Shown piece by piece: positions 1-10,959 of a stretch of 64,000 nucleotides of DNA (positions within the stretch are counted from its first letter, which is position 1; each line of letters begins with the position of its first letter). The notes under the pieces were generated by a model. The model searched no databases, was not told where the DNA came from, and worked only from the letters and a program-made list of their open reading frames with translations. This DNA is from Thunnus maccoyii (lineage: Eukaryota > Chordata > Actinopteri > Scombriformes > Scombridae): positions 15,321,925 through 15,385,924 of the forward strand of contig NC_056546.1 in assembly GCF_910596095.1 (NCBI RefSeq). The letters run 5' to 3'. A program made the translations under genes and the position numbers.

Positions 1-8
1 TCCAACAG

Positions 9-1056
9 CACGGAGGATCTGGAAGAACTACCTCCCAGCCATAAACGGTATAGTCTACATGGTGGATTGTGCTGATCATGAGCGACTAGCGGAGGCTAAA
101 GTTGAACTGGATGTAAGTTGATTGTATTGATTTCACCTCTTTTTTGTGACACACAACTGGTATCAAAGAAATTTCACTGATTTGGTGTGCATTAATATGA
201 CACTTCCTGTGTGTAGGCCCTTTTAACAGATGAAACCATCTCAAACGTCCCGGTTCTCATCCTGGGGAATAAGATTGATCGTCCAGAGGCCATCAGTGAG
301 GATGCACTCAGAGGAATGTTTGGTCTGCATGGACACACAACTGGAAAGGTAATGAACACATGTGAGATTAACATCTGGCGCCACTCTAACACAGATTTTG
401 GTACTAAATTATGTGATTGAAAGCTGAAGTCTGCAGATTTTTCACCAAACCTACCTACCTTTCAGCACAGAAGAAAGGTGTCATTAAACCGTCTGTTAAA
501 ACAGCTTTTCTTTAATTTCTTACAACAAATCTGAATTGCCAACAACAGGCAGCAGGCTTAGATCACCAATGATCTTGTTAAATACAGCAACAGTGAGGGG
601 CTGCGAGAAGCATTTTTCACAATACTCGTATTATGCAATCGTTAATGTAAATCATGTTAAACACCTGCTGTTTCTAGGCAAAAGAGACAAGAAAAGAGAG
701 CAGAGGGTGGCAGAATGCTATAGAGAAGCATTGGAGACGGCCTGTCTCACTGATTCACATCATTGAGTCAGATTACAGCTCTCACACTACGCTGTGTTCT
801 CTTTGTAGAACGTGCAGAAAGATACAGCTTTAGGAATAATGTTGCACACACAATGTTTATCGTAATGCATGCTGAAATGTGTGGGTCACTCAGATGTTAA
901 AATCTGTGCCTTTTGATGTGTGTTTTTGTTCCTTTTCAGGGCAAAGTGTCACTGAAGGAGCTGAATTTGAGGCCAATGGAGGTTTTCATGTGCAGCGTGC
1001 TGAAGAGACAAGGATATGGAGACGGTTTCCGCTGGCTTTCCCAGTATATTGACTGA
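9..1056 (+). CDS. sar1a: SAR1-type small GTPase (COPII), 3' exons only
   Basis: SAR1 is the GTPase that starts COPII coat assembly on the ER membrane. Three coding exons are visible: 9-112, 217-348 and 940-1056. Bases 1-8 look like the end of an intron (AACAG acceptor). The first exon reads [20 protein letters not shown], the second contains the guanine-binding motif NKID and the third ends in RWLSQYID followed by TGA, the typical SAR1 C-terminus. All exon phases join cleanly (phase 2, 0, 0). The N-terminal helix, P-loop and switch I lie upstream of the window, so the gene is truncated by the window edge and shows no sign of damage. Vertebrates have SAR1A and SAR1B and teleosts extra copies. 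I chose sar1a because the next gene in the same direction is tysnd1, as in human 10q22; residues alone do not settle the paralog. Confidence 0.9.
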
Positions 1057-1712
1057 TTCACTACAATTTCATACTTTACCTGATTAACAATGCTGCCTGT
1101 GCACACAAAGACATGTTCCACACAAAACTACCTGCTGTAGAGAGATGTTTTATTAAATATACTATAGATTGCAGATTTCCAGTTGGAAACATGTTTCAGG
1201 AGGTGTTTTTGTGTTGATATACCCTGTTTTGTTCATGCGTTCGAAGAAATCTGTCATATCAGTCATACCGCAGCGAGTCAAAGATAAGTTATGAATCATC
1301 AGTCTGTACTGTTCAGATTGAGTGTAGAGAATAATCTTCATGCTGTGGGTTCCACCTTCACTTAAAGCCTGTAGGAATTTCCGTCTTCTATATAGAACAT
1401 GTCATCGCTGTGAACCAGTTTCTGACCCGGGTTTATTTTTAGCTGCTGGTGTAGACTTACAGCGAAGGTCAGTTTGGTTAACATTTTGTGCTTGGAGTCA
1501 CTCTTCCTTGATTGAAGACAAAAGCGTTGTTGGTACAGATAAAACATATTTATATTTATCTTATTTATCTAAAACTAGTGGCTAACTTGAAGTACTATGC
1601 ACCTTTTCCTAAAGTGCTGCAGTGAATTTGTGCCATATTTGTTTACCACAAAAGTGTTATCAATACAGTAGCCTGCTACCTCCAAGGATACTGACAGTCT
1701 TGCTGATTGCAT

Positions 1713-1747
<35 letters not shown>

Positions 1748-2226
1748 ATTAAGGGTTTACTAGTACAAGCCAATTATATATGAATGTGACCACAAGTGCA
1801 TTAACTGGTTTATTTAATACCACATAACAGTGTTAAATCATTGCAGTATATGATGACTGCATCAGCACAGCCAGGTGATGTAACCAACTCAAACGTGTCC
1901 ACAGTGGTGATGCCTACCTACCTGTTTTCATGATGGTGAATCACTGTGAAATGACTTGAGTACTTTGTGATTAGTTACTGCTCACAACATGCAGTGATAT
2001 TATGAGAGTACTTGGGTGGTGCTTAGAAATAGGGTATGCAACAGCTATGCATGCAATTACCTGTTAGTGCAATATTATACCTTATTTTGTATATAAGCTA
2101 TTATTTATATTTTGCAATATGAATCTGGCTTGCCGTCTGTTACATCAAGCTCATCAGCCCTGAAGTCATTTATCTGTTACAAAAGGTAGGTCATGTTGTC
2201 ATTAAACGTGTGTGAAGTTTGAGCCT

Positions 2227-2232
2227 AATAAA
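2227..2232 (+). terminator. Poly(A) signal, probable end of the sar1a 3' UTR
   Basis: An AATAAA hexamer lies about 1.2 kb after the sar1a stop codon. The stretch 1057-2226 has no recognisable coding exon and reads as 3' UTR; it holds a run of about 30 T at 1716-1741. Cleavage probably falls near 2245-2260. An earlier weak signal (ATTAAATA near 1152) could give a short isoform. Confidence 0.5.
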
Positions 2233-2574
2233 TATTTTTGACAATCCTTTTAATCTGAGTCATTGTTATTGAATTGACATGACCAATTAGAAACATTCTG
2301 AAACCATATTTTTATTCCTGTATTATAATATTATTATTAACTTAGATTAAACATTTATAGGATTATTTCATATGACTCCATATGTAATAAAATGCTTACA
2401 TTTATAATTTCGTACACATTTAACATAATTAAACTACAATATGGGCCCTCCTTAAAAAACAAACAAACAAACAAAAAAAAAAATCAACTTAATTGTACAA
2501 CGTTTTTGCCAAAGGTTGGAAACCTCTGGTTTAATCTTTGACAATGTGTTATATTGTAAAGGCTTGTCATATTA

Positions 2575-2785
2575 TCCATTGTGTCAAATTTTCATCTATA
2601 AAGTAACTAAAGCTGTCAGATAAATGTAGTGGAGTAGAAAGTATAATATTTCCCTCTGAAATGTAGTGGAGTGGAAGTATAAAGAAGCATAAAATGGAAA
2701 TAGTCAAGTAAAGTACAAATACCTCAAAATTGTACTGAAGTACAGTACTTGAGTAAATGTACTTAGTTACTTTCCACCACTGACA
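2575..2785. repeat. Dispersed teleost repeat (AGTACTTGAGTAAATGTACT family)
   Basis: The segment running from the AAAGTAACTAAAGCTGTCAG motif to TACTTTCCACCACTG matches a repeat I remember as very common in percomorph genomes. It has internal direct repetition of an AATGTAGTGGAGT(A/G)GAA unit. It is probably a non-autonomous DNA transposon remnant; the superfamily cannot be assigned from sequence alone. No coding capacity. Confidence 0.6.
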
Positions 2786-3062
2786 AGTACACAACACATA
2801 ACACATGAAATGGGGGATAAAAACAAAATAAATCAATGAAACGAGAGACAAAACATTCTAAACAGACATTCTAAACAAATTAATTAAGAATAAAAAAAAC
2901 CTTGAAAAAAAAGGAAAGACATAAGGAAAGAGCAATCAATTTGACCTCCGGTGCTTTCATCAAATATATTTCTGTAATATATGTATGTATGTAAGACCCC
3001 GTTGCTTTTTTTATTGTTTGTAAGAACAAGAGAGTTGGGCATTGAGTTATATATGGAAACTA

Positions 3063-3272
3063 GGCCATTTTTTTTTTCCAAGAACGGCGAAATCATGACC
3101 CGCCCTACTCTACCTCTGATTGGCTTACCCTGATATTCCTACCCTAACTTTAACCAATCTCACTTCTCATGCCTAAATTTAACCAACCCAACCAACGAAG
3201 GCAACGAGTACTAGCCAATCAGAGGGAGAGTAGGGCGGGTCCTGACTTCGCCATCCTTTGGGAAAAAATGGC
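3063..3272. mobile_element. Foldback MITE with ~62-bp inverted repeats
   Basis: The left arm (3063-3127) and right arm (about 3210-3272) are near-perfect reverse complements, sharing a core CCCGCCCTACTCT followed by CTCTGATTGGCT, with a loop of about 80 bp rich in TAACC-like units. The outer ends also pair (GGCCATTTTTT against AAAAAATGGCG). This is the structure of a small non-autonomous element. It sits 330 bp upstream of the tysnd1 start codon and may contribute CCAAT-like motifs (ATTGG and CCAAT in the arms). No clear target-site duplication was seen. Confidence 0.7.
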
Positions 3273-3605
3273 GTCCGGTGACATAACATGACTATTCCCG
3301 CCTCCTTGTTTCCCATTGGTTCAGAGCTGGTCATGTTTACTCTCAGTCCAATCACAGTAACCGACAGTTGTCGTCTTTTTTCTTCTTGAATACCAATGAG
3401 ACGCAACCAGGAAGCTGGTAGCAGTCAATTTGTAAACACAAACTATTACTGTAATTAAAGAATATTCATGATAGAAGAAAAGCTCGGAGGCAGTATGCTA
3501 TATCTGCTCAGTATGTAGGTTTGTTTTCTTGTCTCACCGCCGGTGTCTTTCAATGGTTTTCCAGTTATCGACATGTGAGTAAAGTTCATCTGCATTGCTA
3601 ACGAC

Positions 3606-6600
3606 ATGGAGATGAAAGAAGTAGAGAGTTGTTGCTGTGTAGTCACGGTGTCAGAGGCTTTTTCTGCCAAGAGTCCCGTGAGCTGCAGCGGAGTTATCGT
3701 CCACCGCGGTACTGGAACGGTATTATGCACCGGCCTCCCGTTTTCCCGTTTTATCACCGACAAAGAGCCGCTTTCCGCACACCGAGGCTTCCTCTCGCCT
3801 CATAGCTTCAGCGAGAAACTTAAAATCCGCGTCAGCTTCTCCACTCAGCCACATCTGGAGACAAACCAGTGCGCACAGGGAGAAGCATTCACACCCCCGA
3901 GAAGCAAAACAACGCATCAACACGAAGTTGTGGCTGAGCTGCTCATGCTGGTGAACTGCCTGGAGTTCAAACAGGCTTTCAGGGCAGTTTTCCAGGAGGC
4001 TGACCAGTGGCGTTTCCATGGTGATGAGGAGGACGAGCAGCTGATCAAAGATGCTCAGTTCCTCAGCTGGTTTGCTCTGCTCAAGACAGATGAAGGGGCA
4101 CACAGCAGCCCACATGCAGGCACCATACCCTGGCAGAGCAGCTCATCTCTTCAGAAAGGCTGCCCGGTTGTTGCATGTGGTTCGCCTTTTGGCTCCCTCT
4201 GCTTGGACCTCTTCATCAGCACCCTCAGCAGAGGTATCATCAGTAACCTCGCAGGAGAGGACAATGCTGTCATCCTCACAGATTCCCGCTGCTTGCCAGG
4301 CACAGAGGGCGGGGGTGTGTTTGTGATGAAAGGCGCAGGCTGCTTCCACCTCATTGGGCTGATTGTGTCTCCGTTTGGCTGGAAGGCGACTGAGTGGATT
4401 GGCCTCACTCTAGTCTGCTCTGTCCAGTTGATCTTCAGGAACATCATCCGCTGCATGAGCATCCAAGATCCGCTCCGAGGTGTTTGGCTCCATCCAGGAG
4501 AGGCAGGCCTCCAGATGTCCACCACAGCCCAAGAGTCAAAAGCTGTTGAATACCCCACAGTGTGCTTCGTGGACAGTGGGCAGTTTTGGGGCTCAGGGGT
4601 TGTTGTCACCTCTCACCTGGTTCTAACCTGCCGGCACGTTGTCAACGGAAAGTCGACAGTCACCCTAAAGTTCCATCACAGCGAAAGGTGACAGCACATT
4701 GATTGTCTTAACCCTATCCGGTGTAGGCTGTCACATCCTTCTCTGTACAGGAGGGGATTTTATTTAAGAAGGGGGAATTTATGCAAATGTTTAATCTGCC
4801 TTATTTTCCTCTGCAGAAAACATTTTGACTTGTTAAAGCAGGTGAAAGTGATAACATTAATACTGGTGAGCCTGTATGCACACTACCATGAGTCTGACAC
4901 TGAGCTACTACTACTGTCATAACAAAATATCTGCCCTGAGATATTTGCTGGAGCTCAAACCTCTCCAATCAAGCAGTGCCTAGATAGTTTACAGGTGTAT
5001 TTTGGTAGACAGATGTTCTCATATGTTTTATCATAGGTTGGCGGGTAATCTTAACTTTTTCTTTATATTTGCAAAGAGACACTGCTGTTTAATTGTAGTT
5101 ATTTGCTGCACCAGGCACTGCCAACCAAAGGCCACAATTTCATTAAAATATAGTGAAACTGGCACTTCTTTCCTGTAACTCCTTTCTTCTTGGTTCACCC
5201 TCACAGGTGTTTTCACTTATTTTGCCAGATTGGACCTCCTCTCAGAACTGTGCGTATGTAAACTGTGTATACTACCCACCTTTCAATAAGTATAAAAACA
5301 CTGATTCTTTATATTCTTGTTTAACTGCAGGAGAAGTAATACAAGCAACAGAGAAGGAGGGACACTGCTTGGCTGTAGTGATAGAGGTTACTGACAGTTA
5401 CGTTTTTGATTAGAAACTGTATAATTTAAAACTTAATGGACTGCTGCTGTCTCTGCTTGCAACAACCCTAATCACGCTTTTTCATATCCCACTGCTTTTT
5501 GCCACACCACATGAGTAAATTTCACCTGGTGAATTACACCTTTAGTACGTGGATTTAGGTGAGCTTTATGTGATAGGATTTTTCACAGCAGATATTTTGA
5601 ATTGTTGTAGTAGGAGAAGCAAAGGTGTCACGAATAACACTAAGGATGCCTCTGTTTTATTAAAGTATCATGACAGTGTGACAATACACCCCTGAAACTG
5701 AAGCAGCTAAATGGAATTCAGCCATCATTGATTTTATTATTTACACCTGTGCTTGTACAAGTGCCATAAATTGCTTCATCCAACTTCAACCTGAGTGGAG
5801 GTCTAATCAGCAGGATATTTGGAAACACCTGTGTAGGTGTGCAGGTTCTTTCAGCAAGTTCAACTGCTATAATGTTCCTGATCACAGTGTGTACTGATTC
5901 GGCACAAATGGTACATAATTTGTAATGTTTGACGTTTGTCCACATGATTTCTGCTTCACAGATTCCATGATATTGTAGGTGATGTGCTGTTTTCTACTCA
6001 AGTGTCTTCACCCTATGATGTGGCTGTGGTGCAGCTGAGAGACTCAGCCCCAGAGGTTGTGGTCCCTAAACTGGCTCAGAGTTTCAATCCAGGTTTGATT
6101 TTAGTCTTGCGTAGTGGAAACAGAATTTCTTTTAATGTAGCATGTTGCATAATTAGTGTCAGAGCAAATTTCAGTTTCTTTACACTAATGAAACTTTTCT
6201 GAGATTAATGTCCAGCTTGGTTTCTCTGCTTACAGGTGAATCTGTATTAGTGGTGGGCTATGGTGGGTTGGGTCAGAGATGTGGTCCCTCCCTGACCTGC
6301 GGCATCCTCTCCAAAGCTATCAACCTGAATTACCAGCCTGTCATGCTTCAGACCACTTGTGCAGTACAAGCAGGGGCCAGCGGAGGTGCTGTGGTGCGGA
6401 CACACTCTGGAGAACTGCTGGGTAAGAAACCCTGCAGCTACAAAGTCATGTTCTCTTTTTGATCAGTGGGGGGCACATGATGACCACTGAAAACATCAGC
6501 GTAACAATGCACCATATGTGTAAAGAAAAGGCAGCTATACTCATCAGATTGATCTTTCTGCACTGCTGTAGTGGCACTTTTAACAGAGCGTTAAGATTAT

Positions 6601-6817
6601 CTGCTGTTTTGCAGGAATTGTGTCCAGCAACACAAGAGACTTGGCTGCCAAAGTGACCTACCCGCACCTCAACTTCAGCATCCCAGTTACTGTATTCCAG
6701 AGATTGCTGCAGCGATTTAACCAGACAAGAGATGTTAATGTGTTCAGGGTGTTGGACACCACAGCGGAAGATGTCAGAAGGGTTTGGAGGCTACAAAATG
6801 CTCAAAGTAAACTATAA
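3606..6817 (+). CDS. tysnd1: Trypsin-like peroxisomal matrix processing protease TYSND1
   Basis: TYSND1 cleaves N-terminal presequences and processes PTS1/PTS2 enzymes of peroxisomal beta-oxidation. Four exons join in frame: 3606-4687, 5962-6092, 6236-6421 and 6615-6817, giving about 533 residues (human 566). The C-terminus is SKL, the canonical PTS1 peroxisome import signal. The catalytic triad of the C-terminal trypsin domain is intact: His344 in LTCRHV, Asp380 in SPYDVAVV and Ser453 in GASGGAV. The N-terminal half (residues about 20-300) contains CGSPFG (191-196) and CLPGTEGGGVF (229-239), as in the human protein. The ATG at 3606 is the first in the long open frame and leads straight into conserved sequence. 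Splice sites are standard GT-AG. The gene follows sar1a on the same strand, as in mammals. The exon track before 3606 gives no better start. Confidence 0.93.
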
Positions 6818-6854
6818 CTGAGGATCTGTGCACCTTGAAAAGGTTGAATGATTA

Positions 6855-6860
6855 AATAAA
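6855..6860 (+). terminator. Poly(A) signal of tysnd1
   Basis: AATAAA lies 38 bp after the tysnd1 stop codon. A second AATAAA at 7173-7178 could give a longer 3' UTR. Confidence 0.5.
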
Positions 6861-7179
6861 TATAGATTATATGCAAAATCACATTAGATAATTAAAATGA
6901 TCACAAAACTAGTATTTTCAGATAAAAAACTTAACATATTTCATACCTCAGTTTGTTACAAACAGGCACAGAATCACAGATCTGAAGGAGTTAATGCAGC
7001 AAAAGAATCATCATGTATTTGTAATGTTAATACACTCACCCAGAATTATGCAGTAAACTATTACTACTATAGTGACATATTTAAAAGACCACTTCATAGT
7101 CAAGTTAAAGCTACTTTAATACTGGTAATGATTGTTTTGTTTTACTGTAATGTACAATAAGGTAATTCAATTAATAAAA

Positions 7180-8230
7180 TTGTTTATTTTTGTGATATTC
7201 AATGTATCCTGGGCATATATTTCTGTACACAACCCTCACAATTTACCCACATTATGACAACTAAAATACCAAATGAACGTAAACAGAACCAGAGGGCTGA
7301 ATAAAGCCAGAATAATCACCCTTATTTCTCCAAATGTAGTTATAAAGCATCAAATAAAACGATGGCAGAAAATATATAAGTTAGGTTTTTCATTCAACAT
7401 CTAAGCATTAGTTATTGTACAGTTACAGCATCAAGAAATACTGAAGCATGTGTTAGGTTTACACCTGGTTCTGTTACGTATGGCCTGTTTTTACCAACCA
7501 GGAAAAATAATATAAAAAATGGACTGACAGGTTGCTGAAAATGATTGGTCCCTTTGGGTAGCCAGAAGACTCGCTGCCGGTGTCAGGTATTCAGACATCT
7601 GTTGGCAGGCATACCCACTCACAGCTAACACATTTAAGGTTTCACCCACTGGGACATTACTGCTCCTGATTTCCATTATCACAGAAACGTGAAACTGAGA
7701 AATGACATTTCAGAGGATTGGTTACTGTCAGTTTGTATGCTACGACAAGCTTTCTTGGCTTGAGCTCCCGAGGATGTGCGTACATGGTAACATATGTCAC
7801 TATTCCCAGACTGAATAGTTGAATAGTTAACAGTGAAGAGGCTTAAGCGATGTCACAAGGAAGCCGAGGAGAGAGTTTTCTATAGGCATTGTGCTTTTAG
7901 AAGTGCTGATACGCAGACCTGGGTCTGTATCTCATTTCTGCTGGTTCCCTGTAGCTATAATCTACACTCCATTGCAGATTGAGGCAACACAAGAGTAGAA
8001 GTGAGCTGACAATAAGATCAGATCTGCTTCTCAGTGGAAAAGTCATAGAGAGGAGGTTTATGTCTTCTCTTCATGAGAAGAATTATTGTATATATTGAAT
8101 TGTATATATTGAATATATTGAAATCATCTTGCCCAATAGCAGATTATTCCACTTGCAAGAACAGCAAGATTTCAAGAATAAATTAACTTGGTTAGGTGTT
8201 AAGTATAAAGAAAACTATAGGTATGAAGTA
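7180..8230. other. Intergenic, no gene recognised
   Basis: This stretch between the convergent tysnd1 and spock2 transcripts is AT-rich and holds no recognisable exon, RNA gene or repeat family. A short ATATTGAAT repetition occurs at about 8088-8120. Confidence 0.5.
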
Positions 8231-8232
8231 AT

Positions 8233-9362
8233 ACATTTTATTTCTACACTTGTTAAAGCTCCTCCAATGAATCACAGGAATTTCTTGGGGAAAGTGGTGT
8301 AGGGGCAATTGAAGGTGTGGCATACTCTGAATGTGCAGACCCTGATTATCTCTTAATGATGTATTCTCCATGCAAATATATGCAACAGTGGCGTTAGAGC
8401 AGACTGCAATGTCAGTGTGTATACTTGCATATACTTTGCATCCCACTCCTCAAGGATGAAAGAGCTGAAAATTCAGAAAGGAATAAAAAGGAAGTGAGAG
8501 AAAGAGCACAGACTTAGATGTATGGTGGCCAGCTGGGCCACATAGACCAGTTTATTTAATTTCATTTTTTTTATTAAACACAATAATTGATCCACATTAT
8601 GATACGATGCACACTTGTCAACCAAGCAGAACGCTCTGCTAGTCTCTCAAGGCATTGATAACAGGACTAATAGGTGACGATCTGTCTTCTGATACACACA
8701 TTATATACAAGCTAAAGAGTGATGCGTGAGAAATTTTTCTTTTAATAAGTCATGAATGAGACAGAGCACTACTGTCACACATGAGCTGAAGCGTATGATA
8801 CGAAAACGGTAAAGTCAAAGGGTGCTTTTCAATATTCCAATGTGGCTTCCTCTCTTTATTGCCCGTTTCCTGCCTAAAACCAAGACTGGATATCTAAATG
8901 GTGTTAATCTACAGGAAGAAAAGATGAAAGAGGCCAATTAGACGACTGAAATGCACCCAATCTGTCTCCATTTTTTTAATGCAAGCACATGACAAGCACC
9001 CGCGGCTGCTTAAAGTCTCCATTATGCCAGCTAAAAACTGCTCAAAGATAGTTCAAAGGACATATAACAGAATAGAACAAAGATTCACAAATATGAGGGA
9101 CAAAATCTCTCACTCCAGGCCCCATAATTACATAATAGTGATATTTCCCCTTCCCCTGCCCCTTTTAAGAACATTCTGTAACATGAAATACTCCCAAAAC
9201 GTAAGCATCTTCCCTCTCCCAAGCCGTGCATCCCTTTCCCTCACTTTTCAAAGTTGTTCTGAGAGCTTCACCATGTCCATCTCTTTGCGGGATCTGTGTG
9301 TGTGTTATGTGTTTGGAACCGTCGAGATGCTCCTGTAGAGAGGTTGGATCACACGTTGCTAT
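8233..9362 (-). other. Probable spock2 3' UTR with candidate poly(A) signals
   Basis: On the minus strand, the sequence after the spock2 stop codon runs without further coding exons. AATAAA hexamers (TTTATT on the plus strand) occur at about 8551-8556 and at 8235-8240. Testican genes are known for long 3' UTRs, so either could end the transcript. The exact end is inferred. Confidence 0.4.
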
Positions 9363-10448
9363 TTACCAGATATATCCCCCATCATCCACCTCTCCCACCT
9401 CTCCCTCTTCCTCCTCAGCCTCCTCTGCAGTCTCCTCGGCTTCTTTCTCTTCCTCGTCTTCCCATCCAACCCCGCTGCCAAAATCACCTGAATATGCCAG
9501 TTCATCGTCTGTGGAAAGACGAAGAGAAAACACATGCAGGGAGATTGAATTATCCACTGTGGTCATCTTATATAATGCAATAAATTCTGTTCAGCATGTC
9601 TTCCACTCAACTTTGACAGAGTCCTCTCTGTACGAATGAGAAATTCTGAAATCAATTTAAAAACACTGACTGCAATGGCAAAATAAGGGCATGTGTTTGA
9701 CTTTGTCTGGATTTTAATAGCTATTTCTAAACCTTGCCAGGGGACCCATTCTTATCAGGAGCAGGTTTAGTCCAACCAGCCCTCATTTATCTTGAAAGAC
9801 TTTTCTCACAGCGACAAGCGACGCTTTAGAATGCAAATGACTCTGGACACATGAATGTGGCACTGGTCCCCGCAATGAGTTATGTTGCAGGGGGCCTAAG
9901 TCCTTTAACATAAAGGAAGCCTTGTGCAGAATGCAATTGGGGGTGCTGCAGAGAAGTGGGCTGATTTTTGAGTGTTTTTCTTCTTTTCTCGCTTCCAAGT
10001 TCAATTTCTATGCATGTATTGACAGTTGAAACCTATGGGATTTACCGCAATCTGGCTTGCCACGAATCCTAGATCCGCCTACTTCTCCACCATTTTGGTC
10101 CACACACCAGCACTCTCCCCTGTCACACTGCTGCTTCCTGTAGTAGCCGTCCTCGTCGCAGCTAGGGATGAATCGACCTGGCATTCACACGCACACACAA
10201 ATAAATAAACAAAAGTCAGGTACAGGGAGGCAGCCTTACCGTACATGCTGTACATTCTGTCTGAACTCCATAGAGGCAAAGGCAGATAAACACATCCTGC
10301 ATCATGCCTTATTACACGTGGCACTGAGCCCAAGTCAGAATGTAATGCATGCAGCATATGTGGCAGCCAATTCCATATTCCATGAATACAAATATGTTCA
10401 CGGAGCAAGATAGGGAATAAGTATTAAGTCAGCATATTGGGGTTGTGT

Positions 10449-10495
<47 letters not shown>

Positions 10496-10928
10496 TTGGG
10501 AGGGGGGGTGGACAGCTAATCATCATGGGATAAGGGAGGACATAAGATTGGAAACTTTTTCCATTTCTGAACTGTTACAAGAATATGAAACACAGCTTGT
10601 GTTCACAAATGTGAGTGTGGAAAGATAGGAAAAGGCATGACAAAAGTTGTGTTTATCACTGACGCAGTGGCTCTTCAGAGATGGATGAATTTGTCATAAA
10701 ATTAAATACTTCAGGGATATTTTTTATTAATTATAATGAAAAACAAGAAAATGAAGTGTGACACAAATGAGACTGGGCAAAACAGAACTGTCCATCCAGT
10801 CTTTCAAGGGAACATCTGAGCGTCGGGCTGGCGGCCTGCCCTCTGCTCGTCGCTCTGTGTCCTTGGAGAGTCCTGACTCAGAGCCCAGTCAGCCGGCCAA
10901 AATCTGCAGTGCACATATTTACCCACTA

Positions 10929-10959
<31 letters not shown>

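Noticed and set aside
1-8. First eight bases read as sar1a coding sequence
   Set aside because: They would give Pro-Thr in place of conserved residues; an AACAG intron acceptor explains them better.
3723-4609. Antisense open frames of 130-150 residues inside tysnd1 exon 1
   Set aside because: Shadow frames of a GC-rich coding exon; the sense frame has clear family identity.
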